64,000 nucleotides of DNA from NCBI GenBank assembly GCA_963920575.1, contig OY986969.1:1436001-1500000 (forward strand). The letters run 5' to 3'. The notes beneath the pieces were generated by a model, which saw nothing but the letters and a program-made list of their open reading frames with translations, ran no database searches and had not been told where the DNA came from. Shown here piece after piece: positions 1-12,780 of the stretch. The stretch comes from Narthecium ossifragum (lineage: Eukaryota; Streptophyta; Magnoliopsida; Dioscoreales; Nartheciaceae). Made by a program: the position numbers and the translations under genes. Numbering within the stretch: position 1 is the first letter of the stretch; every line of letters begins with the position of its first letter.

Positions 1-2840
1 CATAAGTAATAAAAGATAGTTTTGGCAATCTTTGCTTTCGACATGAGAAGAGATCACTATGATCCCACGTACTGAGTTTTCTCGTCTGATGGGACCTTTC
101 TCTTCTCAAGAATCACAATCATGGGTCAGTATTTAATAGATACACACAATCATGGTTCGCTCTTTTGTGCCTAGCTTTCCAGATCCAAAAGCACTAAACT
201 TTTAGTTTAGCATGCTTCTCACTCTTAACTTTTAAGTAAACTTTACCCAGATTTCAAGCCTACACAGACACAACTGTAATGAGGTATTTGAACCATAGTG
301 CAGCTTAACTGACATACGCAGAAAAATAACTCAAGGAATCATGGGGGCACACTAACTCAAATATTCTAATTCTGGTGAAGTCAAACTATAGTTGTGGCAT
401 GAACTAAGGGTTGTTAGCCTATACTTTAGCAACTAAGCTTCTTACATAGAGGCATCTATTTGCTCCGACTTTTTTTATGTGAGCTTTGAGTCAAATATTG
501 TGATGTAGAACAGCAATAAGCAAGCAATGGCTGATTCAAATTCAAACAAACGATGTCTCTCACAGTGCTAGATGTCAGCTGAACAATAATGTTGATTTAC
601 AAGACAAAAGCAACAGATTCAACAAAATGAGAAGGCAATAGAATCACAATCTCTGATTCCTAACAGCCAGACTAGTTCTGCTCTACATATATATGAGTGA
701 CATAATTCTACCCAGTCATAATGTAGAGAAGAGACTTGCAAATGCAAAATATTTCTGAAGTGTCACCAAAGAGTAAAAGGCACCTAGATAACCAGAATCA
801 CAGCATTTGTGATTAAGCCTAATAGATTACTTGGTGCTCTTGCAATATTCTTCTTTTCTCTTTCTCTTGAAGGTATACATCATAGACGGCCTCTCATGTT
901 CCGTACTTCAGAAAGTTTATACAGGTTATTTTCTTTTGTCCTTCCTTTCTACCTGAATGATTAAACAAAATCAAAGGCCTTCCAACTGTGATTGTTTTCT
1001 ACTTTTAGGTGTTCATGCATGGTTTTTGCCTGCATGTCACAACATTTGAGTCATTTCTCTTATCATCACACATATTATAAGTGCCAAAGACACCCATAGC
1101 GCCAACTTCCATCAGCACGGTATTTCCATTGTCGCTACGGTCCACTAAACCATGATTACACCTATCTATGCCTATCAATTCCAGATATATCATATAAAAG
1201 AAAGGAACAGCATTCTCATCTTTGGCATACTCATTTTGTGTCTGAACCGTCTAGATGCTAAAAAATATGAAAAAGGAAACGTTGCTTGCTTTGCCATTGT
1301 CCTTGAGAAATTTATATTGTATACTGGAAGATCTGTATGTCAATGCAAGACCAAACAAGTTTCCTTCAGACTTCATTTGCCCCATTACTAACTTACACGA
1401 ATGGCTGTCAACTCATAGGCGCATCTTTTACTCATAGACAAAAGCCTCATTTTCTACATGCAGACCACAATATTCCACAGTCTAGTTTTGCTCCAAGTGC
1501 TTTAGACTTTTTGTCCCCAATTATCTCTTCTATATAGCAAGAACAAAAAGGAAAAGGCTAAAAGCTGGTTCTTAGTGAACATCAACTATAATGTATCACA
1601 TATTGTCATACTAAACTATTTACCTCACAAGGGTACTGTCGACCACCAATAAAACTGTTTTTACAAGTCCTTTTCTAACTAACCACTATACTACGCTTTC
1701 AACTGCTTAGAATTCCAACATTATCTCATATGTGATCCATAAACTACCTTCAAACCTGGATGGATGTAAGTCAATCAATAGAATCCTGTTTTTGGAACAT
1801 TTCTTTGTCATAATAACACTCTTGAACAAAAGGTATTACATGATTATCTACTTGTAGCTTACAGCAAGTGATTCACAACTGCTTTTAATTTTGCTCAGGA
1901 CATAACAGGACATAATAAAAACTTGAATGAACTGAAGCGGGAGAATTATCTGGACATATTTAACCTAATTGCATTAATCCATGGCATACTGATTGATACT
2001 ATAAAATAACAAATTCACAATCAGCAGCACTTCACATTTCAGTACATTAATCATGATGAAGGTATTACAGCAAAAGTCACGATTAGGGCATTGAATGTGG
2101 CATCCTGTATCCATGTCACGATGTTGTTGCTTTCAAGGCTGATTCAGAGTAGACACAACTGTATGGATCTAAAAGAAACTACTTAACAGCTTTCAGAAAT
2201 ATGCGCATGGAAAGTAAACTAATACGAGAACAAATTAAACCACCAAGAAGCAGACATAGATTGATTTGGAGATTCTACTTGGAAAACCTATTCATCTCCA
2301 AATCAAAAGGTAATACACTCACCAAATTTAGCAGACATCTTGCGTATGATAGTACAAAAATCTTCATACTTATTCCAACATAACAAGCCAATAGCTACTC
2401 CCAGGCCTAGCTACAAAAATGACAGAAAAATGACTTAAACTCTTTGTCTACACACCTTGAAGCAAAAATATATCTAGTCCCATCCAAGCTATTCATCTTC
2501 TTCCAGCATAATCCTGCATGTTCCAGACCAACATATGTAACCATATCAATCCAGTCGCGCCACATGAACACAATCACAACCAATAATAACATATGCTGAA
2601 ACAAGTACCCGTATCAGGAGACTCGGCCGACATAGCAGATCAATATCCTACAATGAACCACATGCAATAGCATATCCATAATTGATTGAATCTTTCTCAA
2701 ATCTCCTCCTCTTTCCTTCGGAATCACACCAGAAAAAAATCATCCAACAAGAACCCATCACTCTTCCAGTCTCCTGATTGCGGAATACTTTCTTTGACAG
2801 TCAAAATTCTCCTCCAAATCACTGCAACCTTCATACACTT
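1..2840. other. AT-rich intergenic stretch, no gene supported
   Basis: Only short open frames are present and none gives a recognisable domain or a believable exon chain. The last few hundred bases lie directly downstream of the minus-strand TCP gene and probably include its 3' untranslated region. A 62-codon minus-strand frame at 1005-1193 has a somewhat gene-like composition but I cannot assign it. Confidence 0.5.
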
Positions 2841-3707
2841 CTACTGTCCTGAACTCTCAGAATCATCCTTTTCTGGAGGAGGCTGCTGGTTTTGCTGCTG
2901 CTGTTGATTTTGGTGCAATTGGGCACTTCCACCACCATTAGGTCCTCCTCTTCCCTGCCCTATCTGCTGATAGAACTGACTCAGTGCTTGTGAACTCAGC
3001 ATTCCCATGTGCCCATCTTGCGAAAGACCGAGCTCCAATCCCGGCAACACCTGCCCATGCCCGCTTAGCATCGAAGTAAAGCTCATAGTCCCCGGTATGT
3101 CCATCCCATGAAACCCAACACCAAATCCTGGCGGTGCCGATGTTGGATTCAAGAACCCAGATGGGCCGAAGCCGCTCACTGCCGGCCACATCCCAGCACT
3201 CATTGCAGCCCAATTTGCCCCCCGGCCGAGCTCGTCGAGCTTGGCATGGAGTCCAGCAGGCGCGGAGGTGGCGGGCATCGACACGGCAGCCCCAGCAGCG
3301 GTGAGCGCCGATGCCGGGATAGTTCCGGTGCCTGTGGCCGCCACGATGGCTGGCTCCGCCTGCTGGAGGAGCCACTGGATTGTTTCGCCATCAGACTTAT
3401 GGCCCAATTCTCTCGTTAACTGGAAGATCCTAGCCGCGCATAAGGCCGGCATGCGAATCCTTCGTCCTCTACCGTCAACCTTGGTGTGTCGGTCCTTGTT
3501 CGAGCTCCGGCGAGGTGCAAGCTGCCGCCTTTGCTCATCCTTCTCCGCCACGACCACCTGCCCACCTCTCTCCGGTGCTTGGGCCACCGTCATCTGTAGC
3601 TCTCTGGTCTCTGCCGCAGCGGAGCTTCCCTTAGCAGCGGGTTCCCTCTTCTCAGGCTGCGGAAGCCCCAGGGCCTGGTGGAACTTGGGAGAGCCCTTGG
3701 GATCCAT
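2841..3707 (-). CDS. TCP20: Class I TCP transcription factor, TCP20-like
   Basis: Intronless 288-aa gene. The TCP basic helix-loop-helix domain lies at about residues 70-130 ([20 protein letters not shown] through [10 protein letters not shown]), with the shorter class I (PCF) basic region. Cys90 is position 20 of the domain, the redox-sensitive cysteine typical of class I members. The start MDPK, the MSF-SM-L-G block near residues 210-216, the PGLELGLSQ block and the C-terminal EKDDS segment all match the TCP20 subgroup rather than other class I TCPs. Family members bind GCCCR-type sites and control cell proliferation, growth and nitrate responses in the nucleus; that is family knowledge. 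A Gln-rich stretch precedes the acidic C-terminus. No frameshift or missing domain residue is seen. The first Met at 3707 is chosen because it matches the conserved family N-terminus. Confidence 0.93.
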   Translation of the reverse strand: MDPKGSPKFHQALGLPQPEKREPAAKGSSAAAETRELQMTVAQAPERGGQVVVAEKDEQRRQLAPRRSSNKDRHTKVDGRGRRIRMPALCAARIFQLTRELGHKSDGETIQWLLQQAEPAIVAATGTGTIPASALTAAGAAVSMPATSAPAGLHAKLDELGRGANWAAMSAGMWPAVSGFGPSGFLNPTSAPPGFGVGFHGMDIPGTMSFTSMLSGHGQVLPGLELGLSQDGHMGMLSSQALSQFYQQIGQGRGGPNGGGSAQLHQNQQQQQNQQPPPEKDDSESSGQ

Positions 3708-3714
3708 CGAATAG

Positions 3715-4240
3715 CGGAAACAGTCGAAAGGATTGGATTTGGGGAAGAGCCTAGGCTTTCATGGGGAGCCTTCGAGATCAATCAAAGAGCTTGAAACAGT
3801 GAAAAGATTGGATTTTGCGAACTGGGTAGCAATAGTTTGAAAGGGATGGAGATGGGAAAGAGCTGGAAACAGTACACAAGTTTGGATTTGGGGAGTTGGG
3901 GATTGATCTTGGAGCAAGATTGAAGTGGTGGCAGGCCTAGAATCTCATGTGGAAGCTCTGGAATCCATCAAAAAGCTAGAAAGAAGTGACAAACTTGGAT
4001 TTTGGGACTTGGGCAGGAGAGTTTTGAGAGTAGGGATGGAGCTGGGAGGGCCCTGATGGAGATCGAAGCTGCTAAAACCCTTCACTGTGGTTGGAAAAGA
4101 TTGGATTTTTATGACTCATAGATTGGATTCTTCTGAAGAGATGGAGGTGGCGAAGGGGCTCAGGCTATCATGGGGGTCTTCACTGGTTTTTGGGAATGGA
4201 ATGAGATTGGAATTGCTGAAAGGTATCAGGGGAAAATAAT
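3715..4240 (-). promoter_or_regulatory. TCP20-like gene leader/promoter with diverged repeats
   Basis: The 500 bases upstream of the TCP start contain five diverged repeats carrying TTGGATTT (3733, 3808, 3882, 3995, 4101), most preceded by a GAAACAGT-like segment. Spacing is 75, 74, 113 and 106 bp. They sit where the 5' untranslated region and proximal promoter should be. Function is unknown. Confidence 0.45.
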
Positions 4241-4848
4241 AACCAGAACAACAACAAAAAAGAGGCCTCCTTTCAAATTTTACTGCAGGTTTTTTTAACA
4301 GCCCTCTCCACTGTGTTCTTGCCTTACCCCTTTTGGGCCTTTTTCAACTCTCTGTCTCTGACTCTCTCTACATGCTTGACTTGGTCTGTGTTGTTCTGAC
4401 TGTTTTCCACAATGCCTTTGGTAAAAGCCCTTCTCCCACATTCTGAGGACTTGGCCATACATACATCTCTCCTAATCTCTCTCTCCCATCTCAAACACCT
4501 CAATCCATGCTATAATTGCAAGCATCTCAGTGGGGAGTAGCATCACTTGCAAGGGACTCATCAACCCAGTTCGAGTAATCAGTAAAGTAATGGTTAGAGG
4601 GCTAGTTATGCAGGTAATGCACCATTCTCAGACCCATGACTCCATTGATCTCAAAAAAAAGATCTTTAAAAGGGCAAACAAATGAAGACATGGGGGTTTG
4701 TTGAAGTCGCCAAGGTGCTGCTATAATTGGGCCTATCTGACGACAGTTCATACCACCCTCATAGAGACTGCTGTTATGTTTGATTGTCTTCTTTGTTTTT
4801 CATGTGTGTGTGGGGCTTTGGAGATCCTTGGAAATGGTGGGGAACTAA

Positions 4849-4999
4849 TCTTGATGAGAGTTTAGATGGGTAGTACTTTGCCATTCTATTTTTAACAGGA
4901 GCAAATACCAAAGACCACCTTTAGAAAACTGACATCAATCACCCACTCGTGAAAAAGATGCTCATTTTTCTATTGAAAATTTTCTTTTCTTAGTCCTTC
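4849..4999 (+). repeat. Left copy of a ~150-bp direct repeat flanking a foldback element
   Basis: Begins near GAGAGTTTAGATGGGTAGTA and runs through AAACTGACATCAA and CACCCACTC to a T-rich end. The same sequence, with small indels, recurs at 6629-6776 on the other side of the inverted-repeat element. It is far longer than any transposon target-site duplication. Confidence 0.75.
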
Positions 5000-5009
5000 T
5001 ATCTTGAAT

Positions 5010-6610
5010 TTTTTGCGTTTATATCCTAATGATGGCTTTTTACATTTCCATCCCCTCTCATTGTTTGTTTGTAAGTTGATACCCCTCAGTCAATGAAATG
5101 TCTATTATACCCCTTAGCTATATGACGTGACATGGCATTTAATGTGACAACGAAAAGAGAAGATTGGTATCAATGGGACATTAATTACGCTACACGTGGC
5201 AAGCAACATGTTTCTCATGCGTGATTAGACGTGTTTCTATACGTTGTTAGGTGAGTTTCTATGCGTGGTTACCAAGCCTTCCTACTCACGTGTTTCCCAT
5301 TAGTGGTTAGGAGTGTTTCAATGCGTGGTTAAACAAGTTTCAATGCGTAATTACCAAGCCTTCCTGGACATTAATTACGCTACATGTGGCAAGCAACGTG
5401 TTTCCCACTCGTGGTTAGACGCGTTTCTATGCATGGTTATGCGAGTTTCTATGGGTGGTTACCAAGCCTTCATGCCCAAAGTGCTTCCTATGTGTGGCTA
5501 GACATGTTTTTATGCGTGGTTAAACGAATTTCTATGTGTGGTTACCAAACCTTCTTGCGGTTGTTGTAGGGGCATTAATGGCCCCTTCACGTGACAACAT
5601 CTTATTAGTCAATAGCAAAAGAATACTCTGACGCATGCGTGAGAAGACAGGCGCCTTATATAATCTGTCGCATTACCATACGTGGTTATCATTATACACG
5701 CGCAGAAAGTATGTTAATGTCATACGAACCCATAATATGATTGCAGAAATTAAGAATAGAACTTTTACATATTAAGTATTGATTCCTTTCTTAAATAACG
5801 CATAAAAAACACCTTAAAATCGCGTAAACAAACATATATGTTTTTATGTGTTTTTTATACGTATTTATCTGACATTTGAGAAACACGAGTATTGTTTTCG
5901 TGCGATATTAACATACTTTCTGCACGTGTATAATGATAACCACGCGTGGTAATGCGACAGATTATATAATGCGCATGTCTTCTCACGCATGCATCGCATT
6001 TAATGAGTCAGCGTATTCTTTTGTTATTGGCTAATAAAATGTTGTCACGTGGAGGGGTCATTAATGCCCTTAATACAACCGTAGGAAGGCTTGGTAACCA
6101 TGCATAGGAACTCGCTTAACCACGCATAGAAACGCGTCTAATCACGCATGTGAAGCACTTTGGGCATGAAGGCTTGGTAACCACGCATAGAAGCGTGTCT
6201 AACCACGCATGGGAAACACGTTACTTGCCACGTGTAGCGTAATTAATGTTCAGGAAGGCTTGGTAATCACGTATAAAAACTCGCTTAATCACGTATAGAA
6301 ACGCGCCTAATCACGCATGGGAAACACGTTGGGTAGAAAGGCTTGATAATCACGCATAGAAACTCGCCTAACTACGCATAGAAATACGTCTAATCACGTA
6401 TGGGAAACACATTGCTTGTCATGTGTAGCGTAATTAATGTCCCCTAACATCAATTTTTTCTCGCCGTCGCCATCGCATTAAATGTCATGTCACGTCATAT
6501 GACTGAGGGGTATAACAATCATTTCATTGACCGAGAGGTATTAACCTTGCTAACAAATAATGAAAGGGGGATTGAAACGCAAAAAGCCATGTCTAGGGGT
6601 ACGGTAAAAT
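5010..6610. mobile_element. Foldback element with ~700-bp inverted arms
   Basis: The left arm (about 5010-5720) and right arm (about 5905-6610) are reverse complements at roughly 80% by eye. Shared landmarks are the outer GGCTTTTT block, GACTGAGGGGTAT and its complement, TGTCACGTCATATGAC-like blocks, and GATAACCACGCGTGG near the centre. Both arms carry internal tandem copies of a motif like TTTCTATGCGTGGTTACCAAGCCTTCCT. There is no transposase. The structure fits a non-autonomous foldback or Mutator-like element with long terminal inverted repeats, but the superfamily is not proven. Confidence 0.75.
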
Positions 6611-6628
6611 TCTTCTGCCTTCTATGAT

Positions 6629-6776
6629 CTTTGGTGAGAGTTTAGATGGGTAGTAGTACTTTGCTGTTCAAATACCAATGACCTCCTTTAGGAAACTGAC
6701 ATCAAATCACCCACTCATGGGAAAGATGCTGGTTTTTCTAATCCAAAATTTCCTTTTTTAATCTTTCTTTTATGGT
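6629..6776 (+). repeat. Right copy of the ~150-bp direct repeat
   Basis: Matches 4849-4999 with small indels; it lacks a TTTTTAACAGGAGC-like stretch present in the left copy. Together the pair brackets the foldback element. Confidence 0.75.
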
Positions 6777-8146
6777 GCCTCATCATGATATCATTTTTTA
6801 GCAATTTAGCCCATCAATAATTTTGAAACACAAGTGTGAAAGTGAAGATCACTCAAAACATAGAAAAAAAAGGGGATTTGGGTAGGCATCCTTCTCTTGT
6901 TTTGCATTGCTTTTCAACTCAATCACTCCATGCAAGTTGGGACTAATGACTATTGACTGGTGGTGATGACTGATGATGTTGATAAGCTTCAAAGATAAGC
7001 ATACAAGTCAAAGGATTAGATCTGTGGACTTTTCTTTTTCCTAAGCCAGTTGCTGAATTGAAATCAAGTGTAGAAAATTCTGAAAACCATATGTATCTTT
7101 GAATGACTAAGAATAATACTGAAGGTATGAACGTAGAAGAATTAATTGACTAGACTTCATGAGGGTTTCTCCTTTTTTGCCCTTTCCAACCATGCAAGGA
7201 GGGCACTCTCTTTCAAGAAAAAAGAGGCTTTTGCTTTGATGATGAAGATAGTAATGGTTGGCATGGAGTATAGTGTTTCTACTGATTGCCACTGTGCTGC
7301 CCACAATGGAGACATGGAGGGGCCCTCCTCTCAAAGATATGAGACGTAGCGGTTGACATGTCTTTTAAAATCACATGAATTCATGGCATCAAATGAAAAT
7401 AGGAAATGGAGAATTTACTTTATGTAGTTTGTCTTCATCATTAGCCTCTTGAACCCTATAACTTTTTTTTATAATATATGCTTGTGCTTCCTTGGAAAAT
7501 AGTTTGGCACCAAAACAAGAATATTTCTTTCTCTCTATTGTGCTGATTCTACCACAAATTAGGACCATAAAGGGTGGAATTATTCTTGTTTTAATCTCTG
7601 TATAGTCTGAGGGCTCATCTTTTCCAAAAGAAGAAGAAAAAGAAGTAGATCTCTTTTGAGCATAAGAGAATCAATCCATATGCTTGGATGAAATGTTCTC
7701 CATACATAACATATAGCAGAAACCATGATAAGATCAATGTCACCATTACCCTTGTCCACAGGAATCTAGCTATCACTGTTCTACAAACAACAAAGGCTGG
7801 AATTTTTGCTGCATTTTTTCTACTCCATATCATTTATTGAGGACGAAAACAAACTCCATGATCTAGAAAAATTAAGACTTTGACTGGATATACAACATCA
7901 TGATATGGTCATGAATTTTTCTTCAATTCTGATAACATTTGCAGAAGATGATCCACCTGATACATACACAGGATTCTTCCTTGGCCTTTGTTATGCCATG
8001 CAATTGCAGAGCTAGCTCCAACATAGACACTGCATTTAAACTTGCAATAGCTAAGAAGAATATGAGTAGGAACAACCATAGCCAACATAAGAACACTAAG
8101 AACAGAATTCTATAACGCATATATATATCTATGCCGGCAATCGAAT
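6777..8146. other. Intergenic, no gene supported
   Basis: AT-rich, with only short frames and no domain signal. The 3' untranslated region of the minus-strand dehydrogenase gene should lie at its right end. Confidence 0.5.
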
Positions 8147-11100
8147 TCATTCATCTCCGAGATTGTAATTAGTATTATTTGGGTTTCTGATGGAAGATGG
8201 ATACAAGAACTTCTTCGCGCCCGGAGCCTCCAAGATCCTCTTGCTGAGGGTGTTGCCCGGCTTTCCACCCGACTTGGCGAGATAGAATGTTCTTGAGAAC
8301 CAGTCTACTAGCTCTGGTGCAACACACATGAGCACATGGAAGGACATGTACCAGGAAGGCCATGTCACATACTTATCACCTCTGCAAGCGCTGTTGACAA
8401 TTACCTTGGCGCACTCCTCTGAATTGCCGACCGGAAATGGCCCAACTTGAACCTGTCCATTGATCATCCAAAAGGTAGTATGCATTGTTAACATCTTTCA
8501 GTGATTTCTCTTAGAATTTAATTCAGATGTAAGAACTTATGGATGAACAAATATTGATCTATGACTTTGAGATGATAGCTTGCAATTGATCAAGGCCTGA
8601 AACTCTTAACACCTTAAACTTTGTTCATCACAAAACCTATTATATATGCAAGAAGAAAGCTAAATTGATGAGAGTTATTCATACATACATCTCTAACTTC
8701 CTCATCCATGCCAACTTGGCCTTCTTTCTTGAGGACTTTCCCTTTAGTGAGCTCCGATGCGACATAACCAGGCATTAAGACGGTGATCCGAACCTCCGAT
8801 CCTAACTCAGCTCGCAACGTCTCGTAGAATCTTATCAGTGCTCCCTTACTTGCCTGAAAACAAGCCCACAGAAATCATTCAGTAACAATCCAATCAATCA
8901 CTGAATGAAATTTATTACAGCTAAATGCTCTAAAGCTCTGTGAGTCAATTAGCTTCCCTGACTCCCCTTCCTTACATTGTAAAAGCTCATCCTTGCAGTC
9001 GGAACTCTTCCGGCCAACGAAGAGGTGACGATGATGTTGCCTTTGCTCCTCTTAAGGTGTGGAATGGCGTAGTAAGTTGGATACACTGCACCCCAGAAAT
9101 TCACATCCTGCAAAGCAAAAAAAAAGAATGTTAAATCACCAATTGCCCCAGAAACTTAAGCTGATAGCGAGTTCATGACTAGTTTGCACCATGACTTGAG
9201 TGAAAGCAGAGATGTTTGTGATCTCTTCCAGCAGGCAGCACGACCAGAGTCCGGCATTGGCCACCAGGTGATTCACTGTGAAATTTTTTTGTATCAGTAT
9301 CAATTATGGCACAAGAGTTGTGGACTAGGCATGACAGGTTGATAAGCACATTGGCCAAAGTGAGCGACGGTTTCGTCGATAACCCGTTTGGATTCGGAGG
9401 GGATGGAGATGTCGGCGGAGATGACAATCACATCCGGTGACCCTATCTCGCGAGCCGCCTTGGCCACTGCCCTTAGAGCTGGCTCCCTCCTTGCAACCAG
9501 GGCTAGTGATGCTCCTCTTTTGGCATACTGATAGGCTAATTGCTGTGATATAGCCAAAAGAAAAATATATGAGAGTTGAGCATTAATCCACAACAAAAGG
9601 AAACTTAATATAGTTTTGATCTCTTCTCTAGGGATTCAATCATCTAACTATGCTGAATTTAAACAACAAAAATCATATGTATATCTCTTCATCATAGATG
9701 ATGAACAATGATCAATTGAAGTAAACAATCCGCAAATACTAAATTACTTGAATAATAGCAGAGTGGCATCAGAGAATTCTACTGCCTTTTCTCTTTGATG
9801 AGGTAGTAGATTCAACTTTCAAGTGCATATAATATGTGAGACAAATCATGTTTATTAAAATAAGGGATGTGTTGATATATCTTAAACTATATGAGCATGA
9901 AGTCAAATATTAAGTTATCAATACATGACGATCAAATTTTAGAGGGTTAGAATAAGATGAATTATTGTTGACCAGAAGCCTAGATGGAAATCATGTGCCT
10001 GATAAGTATAAAGAAAACAAATTAAGAATGCTAATAGATCTATACGTATAAATAGATCTAAAGTTGGTGTTCTAGCTCTGTGAGTACATCAATATTTCAT
10101 TGTATAAAGAGTAATTAAACACAAGCCCTTGTTAATTAATTAAATTGGTCAGTTGAACCTATTTGCATATGTGGGTTATTTAAAACTCTTTTTTAGGCTA
10201 CGTTTGTTTCACGGAACAACATATAAGTATATATAATATCCGGGGATATATTCTCCCAGAAGATTATGTGATGGGTTAAACTTTTCTCTCGTATTTGGTA
10301 AGACAAAGAATGAGGTGGGAGAATATTTAATGAAATATTTAAACTTTTCTACTTTTTTAAACCAATTGATCTTATCTGATTACATATCCCACCTCCTCAT
10401 GGGATTATTTTATCCCATATACATGAAATATGGAGTCCCAATGGGATTATTTTATCTCATATACATGAAATATGGAGTCCCAATGGGATTATTTATCTCA
10501 TGCCTAAAATCACACCAAACATGGAAAAAAATGGGATCCACATATTACTAATGTTATTCCACTTATAATACCATGAAACAAACGAGACCTTAGGCCACGT
10601 TGACATGATAAAGGTTCCCAGGAGATGGTGTGAAGTGGTAAACTCTTCTTTCTCTAATGTTTGGTAAACAGTAGGATAAGATGGGAGAAAATTTAATCAA
10701 ACATTTAAATTTTCTCACTTTTTAATCCTATATATCTTATCTCATGCGAATATATATTCCACCTCCCTCTTGGGATAATTTTATCCCACATACATGGGAT
10801 ATGAAATCCCCGATGGAATTATTTATCTCATCCCTAAAAATACACTAAACACGGAATAAAGTGAGGATCACGAGATTACTAATCATGTCCCATCTATAAT
10901 CCCATGAAGCAAACGAGTCCTTAATTATAAAAACCACACATGATCATGATCTGATATCAAACCAAGGTCATATGCAGGAACACCTAACTAACTGACTAAG
11001 TTTAGAATCATTAGGTACAATAACAATAATGACATGTCCAAATCAATCGTATGTAGCCATAATTCCTCATGTCATGACCTTAATTGCTTGGAAGTGGTAG

Positions 11101-11945
11101 GTGACGAAAATAGACATGTGATATAAATTCCTTTCTATTTTTCCTTCCAGCATTTGAGTCGTCAGATGAAAAGAGCATACAATTGGTCCCTGGGCATTCT
11201 TTTCTTTTCATACAAAAGACTTAACTATTATTTATATATATGCATGCATTTAAGCATGTCACTAATCGCGAGACGTGAAACTTGAAGTTCAGTGTCTATA
11301 ATTGAATGAAGACAAATTAGAAAGGTTTTTAATGGCCAAAACGTCAACAAGTTCACATTTAATTTCATGGAAAAAAAAATCCGATACAATGCCTGCGCTA
11401 TGACATTTATTGATGTTAATGCGCATTAAATGAGTTTATCCAAAAAAAATATATGTGCAAAAGATTCTTCTACGCTTCTCCAAAAATATATGTCCAAAAA
11501 TATATGTTAATGCGCATTTATTGGTCTTTGGTGCTCAACTCATTAAAAAAAAAAAAAAATTCCGGGGTGAGTCAGTAAAACACTTAAGCACATCAGATTT
11601 AATGGTCATTTAGCACAAAAAGATCTTAAAATATTCTTATATTGAAGCTAGAATGAAGTTTTGCTCACATTTGAACTAATGACAAACTCCTTGCGTGTCC
11701 GTGTCTACGCTCGAGTAAATTAAAGTAGATTGGTAAAACGAATGGCAAAGGTGGCTCACCTCGCCGATGCCAGAGGAGGCGCCGGTGATGAGGACAACCT
11801 TTCCTCTGACGTCCTCCGCCGTGAAGGGCTTAACAAAGAGGAAGAGCACCAGCTTGCACAGGATGGACAAAGGTAGATAAACGAGCAACACTAGAACAAT
11901 GACAAGATGAGTCACTATACTAAGAAAAGAGTTGAAGAAATCCAT
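8147..11945 (-). CDS. 11-beta-hydroxysteroid dehydrogenase-like SDR (steroleosin family), six exons
   Basis: Exons on the minus strand: 11945-11760, 9542-9350, 9275-9190, 9107-8976, 8853-8689, 8452-8147. All introns are GT-AG and the joined frame gives 355 aa. Residues 1-40 are hydrophobic, a membrane or oil-body anchor. TGASSGIG at 54-61 is the NAD(P) binding loop, NAG at 133-135 is the second SDR motif, and Ser185, Tyr198 and Lys202 (YNASK) form the catalytic set. The family reduces or oxidises steroid-like hydroxyls on oil bodies or ER and affects lipid mobilisation and brassinosteroid/ABA responses; the substrate cannot be told from sequence. Intron 1 (11759-9543) is 2.2 kb and holds two MITEs. 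A frameshifted terminal exon of a related gene lies at 23.4-23.8 kb. Every exon junction keeps frame, so the gene looks functional. Confidence 0.92.
10196..10589. mobile_element. Tourist-like MITE 1 (PIF/Harbinger type) in HSD intron 1
   Basis: Terminal inverted repeats GGCTACGTTTGTTTC (left) and GAAACAAACGAGACC (right) are bounded by TTA on both sides (10193-10195, 10590-10592), the 3-bp target duplication usual for Tourist elements. The interior has a short tandem duplication around 10420-10495 (ATACATGAAATATGGAGTCC twice). No coding capacity. Confidence 0.75.
10593..10920. mobile_element. Tourist-like MITE 2, abutting MITE 1
   Basis: Same family as the neighbour at 10196-10589: it starts GGCCACGTTGACATG and ends AAGCAAACGAGTCC, with TTA at 10590-10592 and 10921-10923. 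The two elements share the middle TTA. The interior GGTAAGATGGGAGAA-like and ATCCCACCTCC-like blocks match MITE 1. Confidence 0.7.
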
Positions 11946-12631
11946 TTACTAGCTATAGAGAGAGAGAAGGAGAGAGTTAAGAAAGAGAAACAAGAGTGGC
12001 GTGAGTGTCCGGAAAGATGGGGGAGAAGTGTGTGTGTCCGGAAAGATTGGGGGAGAAGGGGTTATTTATCATGCTAGCTAGCAGTGATGCTTGGTTGGGG
12101 GGTCGTTATAAGCGTCATTAAGAGTTGGTATTTGCTCACCGCCCGGTAGATTGATAAGATTCACGAGAGCACCGCGTTTGGAGAATTGCTGTTGGCTGGC
12201 AATTTGGCAAACAAAGGAGCTGCTACATATATACTAGCCTTGGTGAAAGGAATTAGCTGTACAGACCCATATGCCTGGCTGCCGACCAGGACCAGGAATA
12301 TTGTAAGCCAGCTATCAATAATGACTACAAGTATGGGCTCTCAATTACTTTGGTGAGCTCTCATGGAGGGTTGCAGCTAGCCTGCCGTATGGGATGGGAT
12401 GGATCATGGATCATGGATCATGGATCAGGAGGAGATGATCTTGGACATGTTTGTGCTTTGATGGTGCATGCAAATTAGTGGGATTTATTGAATCACAAAA
12501 CCCCTATCTATATATGTATGTAACAAATAACCAATTTAAAAATGCAGCAGATAACCAACTTTAAAACGATCAAACAAGCGAGCTTATTGTGAGTGTTGGA
12601 TTTAGGTGGTAGCAATCAATATTTCTCAGTC

Positions 12632-12669
<38 letters not shown>

Positions 12670-12766
12670 CTCAAACGATATTTAAAGTTTGTTGTTGGCC
12701 CACAGGACATGAAATTTAATGAGGTGTAAAATGATTTCAGGTCCTGACAATGTTGCTATAAATAAT
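11946..12766. other. HSD-like gene promoter region and short intergenic
   Basis: A GA-rich leader (GAGAGAGAGAAGGAGAGAG) lies just upstream of the start codon on the minus strand. GTGTCCGGAAAGAT(T)GGGGGAGAAG occurs twice in tandem near 12002-12060. ATGGATC is repeated near 12403-12428. No gene seen. Confidence 0.4.
12632..12669. repeat. (AT)n/(GT)n microsatellite
   Basis: An alternating AT run passes into GT dinucleotides, just upstream of the LINE insertion site. Confidence 0.95.
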
Positions 12767-12780
12767 CTATAGCTTTCGAG
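12767..12780 (+). repeat. 5' target-site duplication of LINE-1
   Basis: CTATAGCTTTCGAG. The identical 14 bases follow the poly-A tail at 15579-15592, marking target-primed insertion. Confidence 0.9.
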
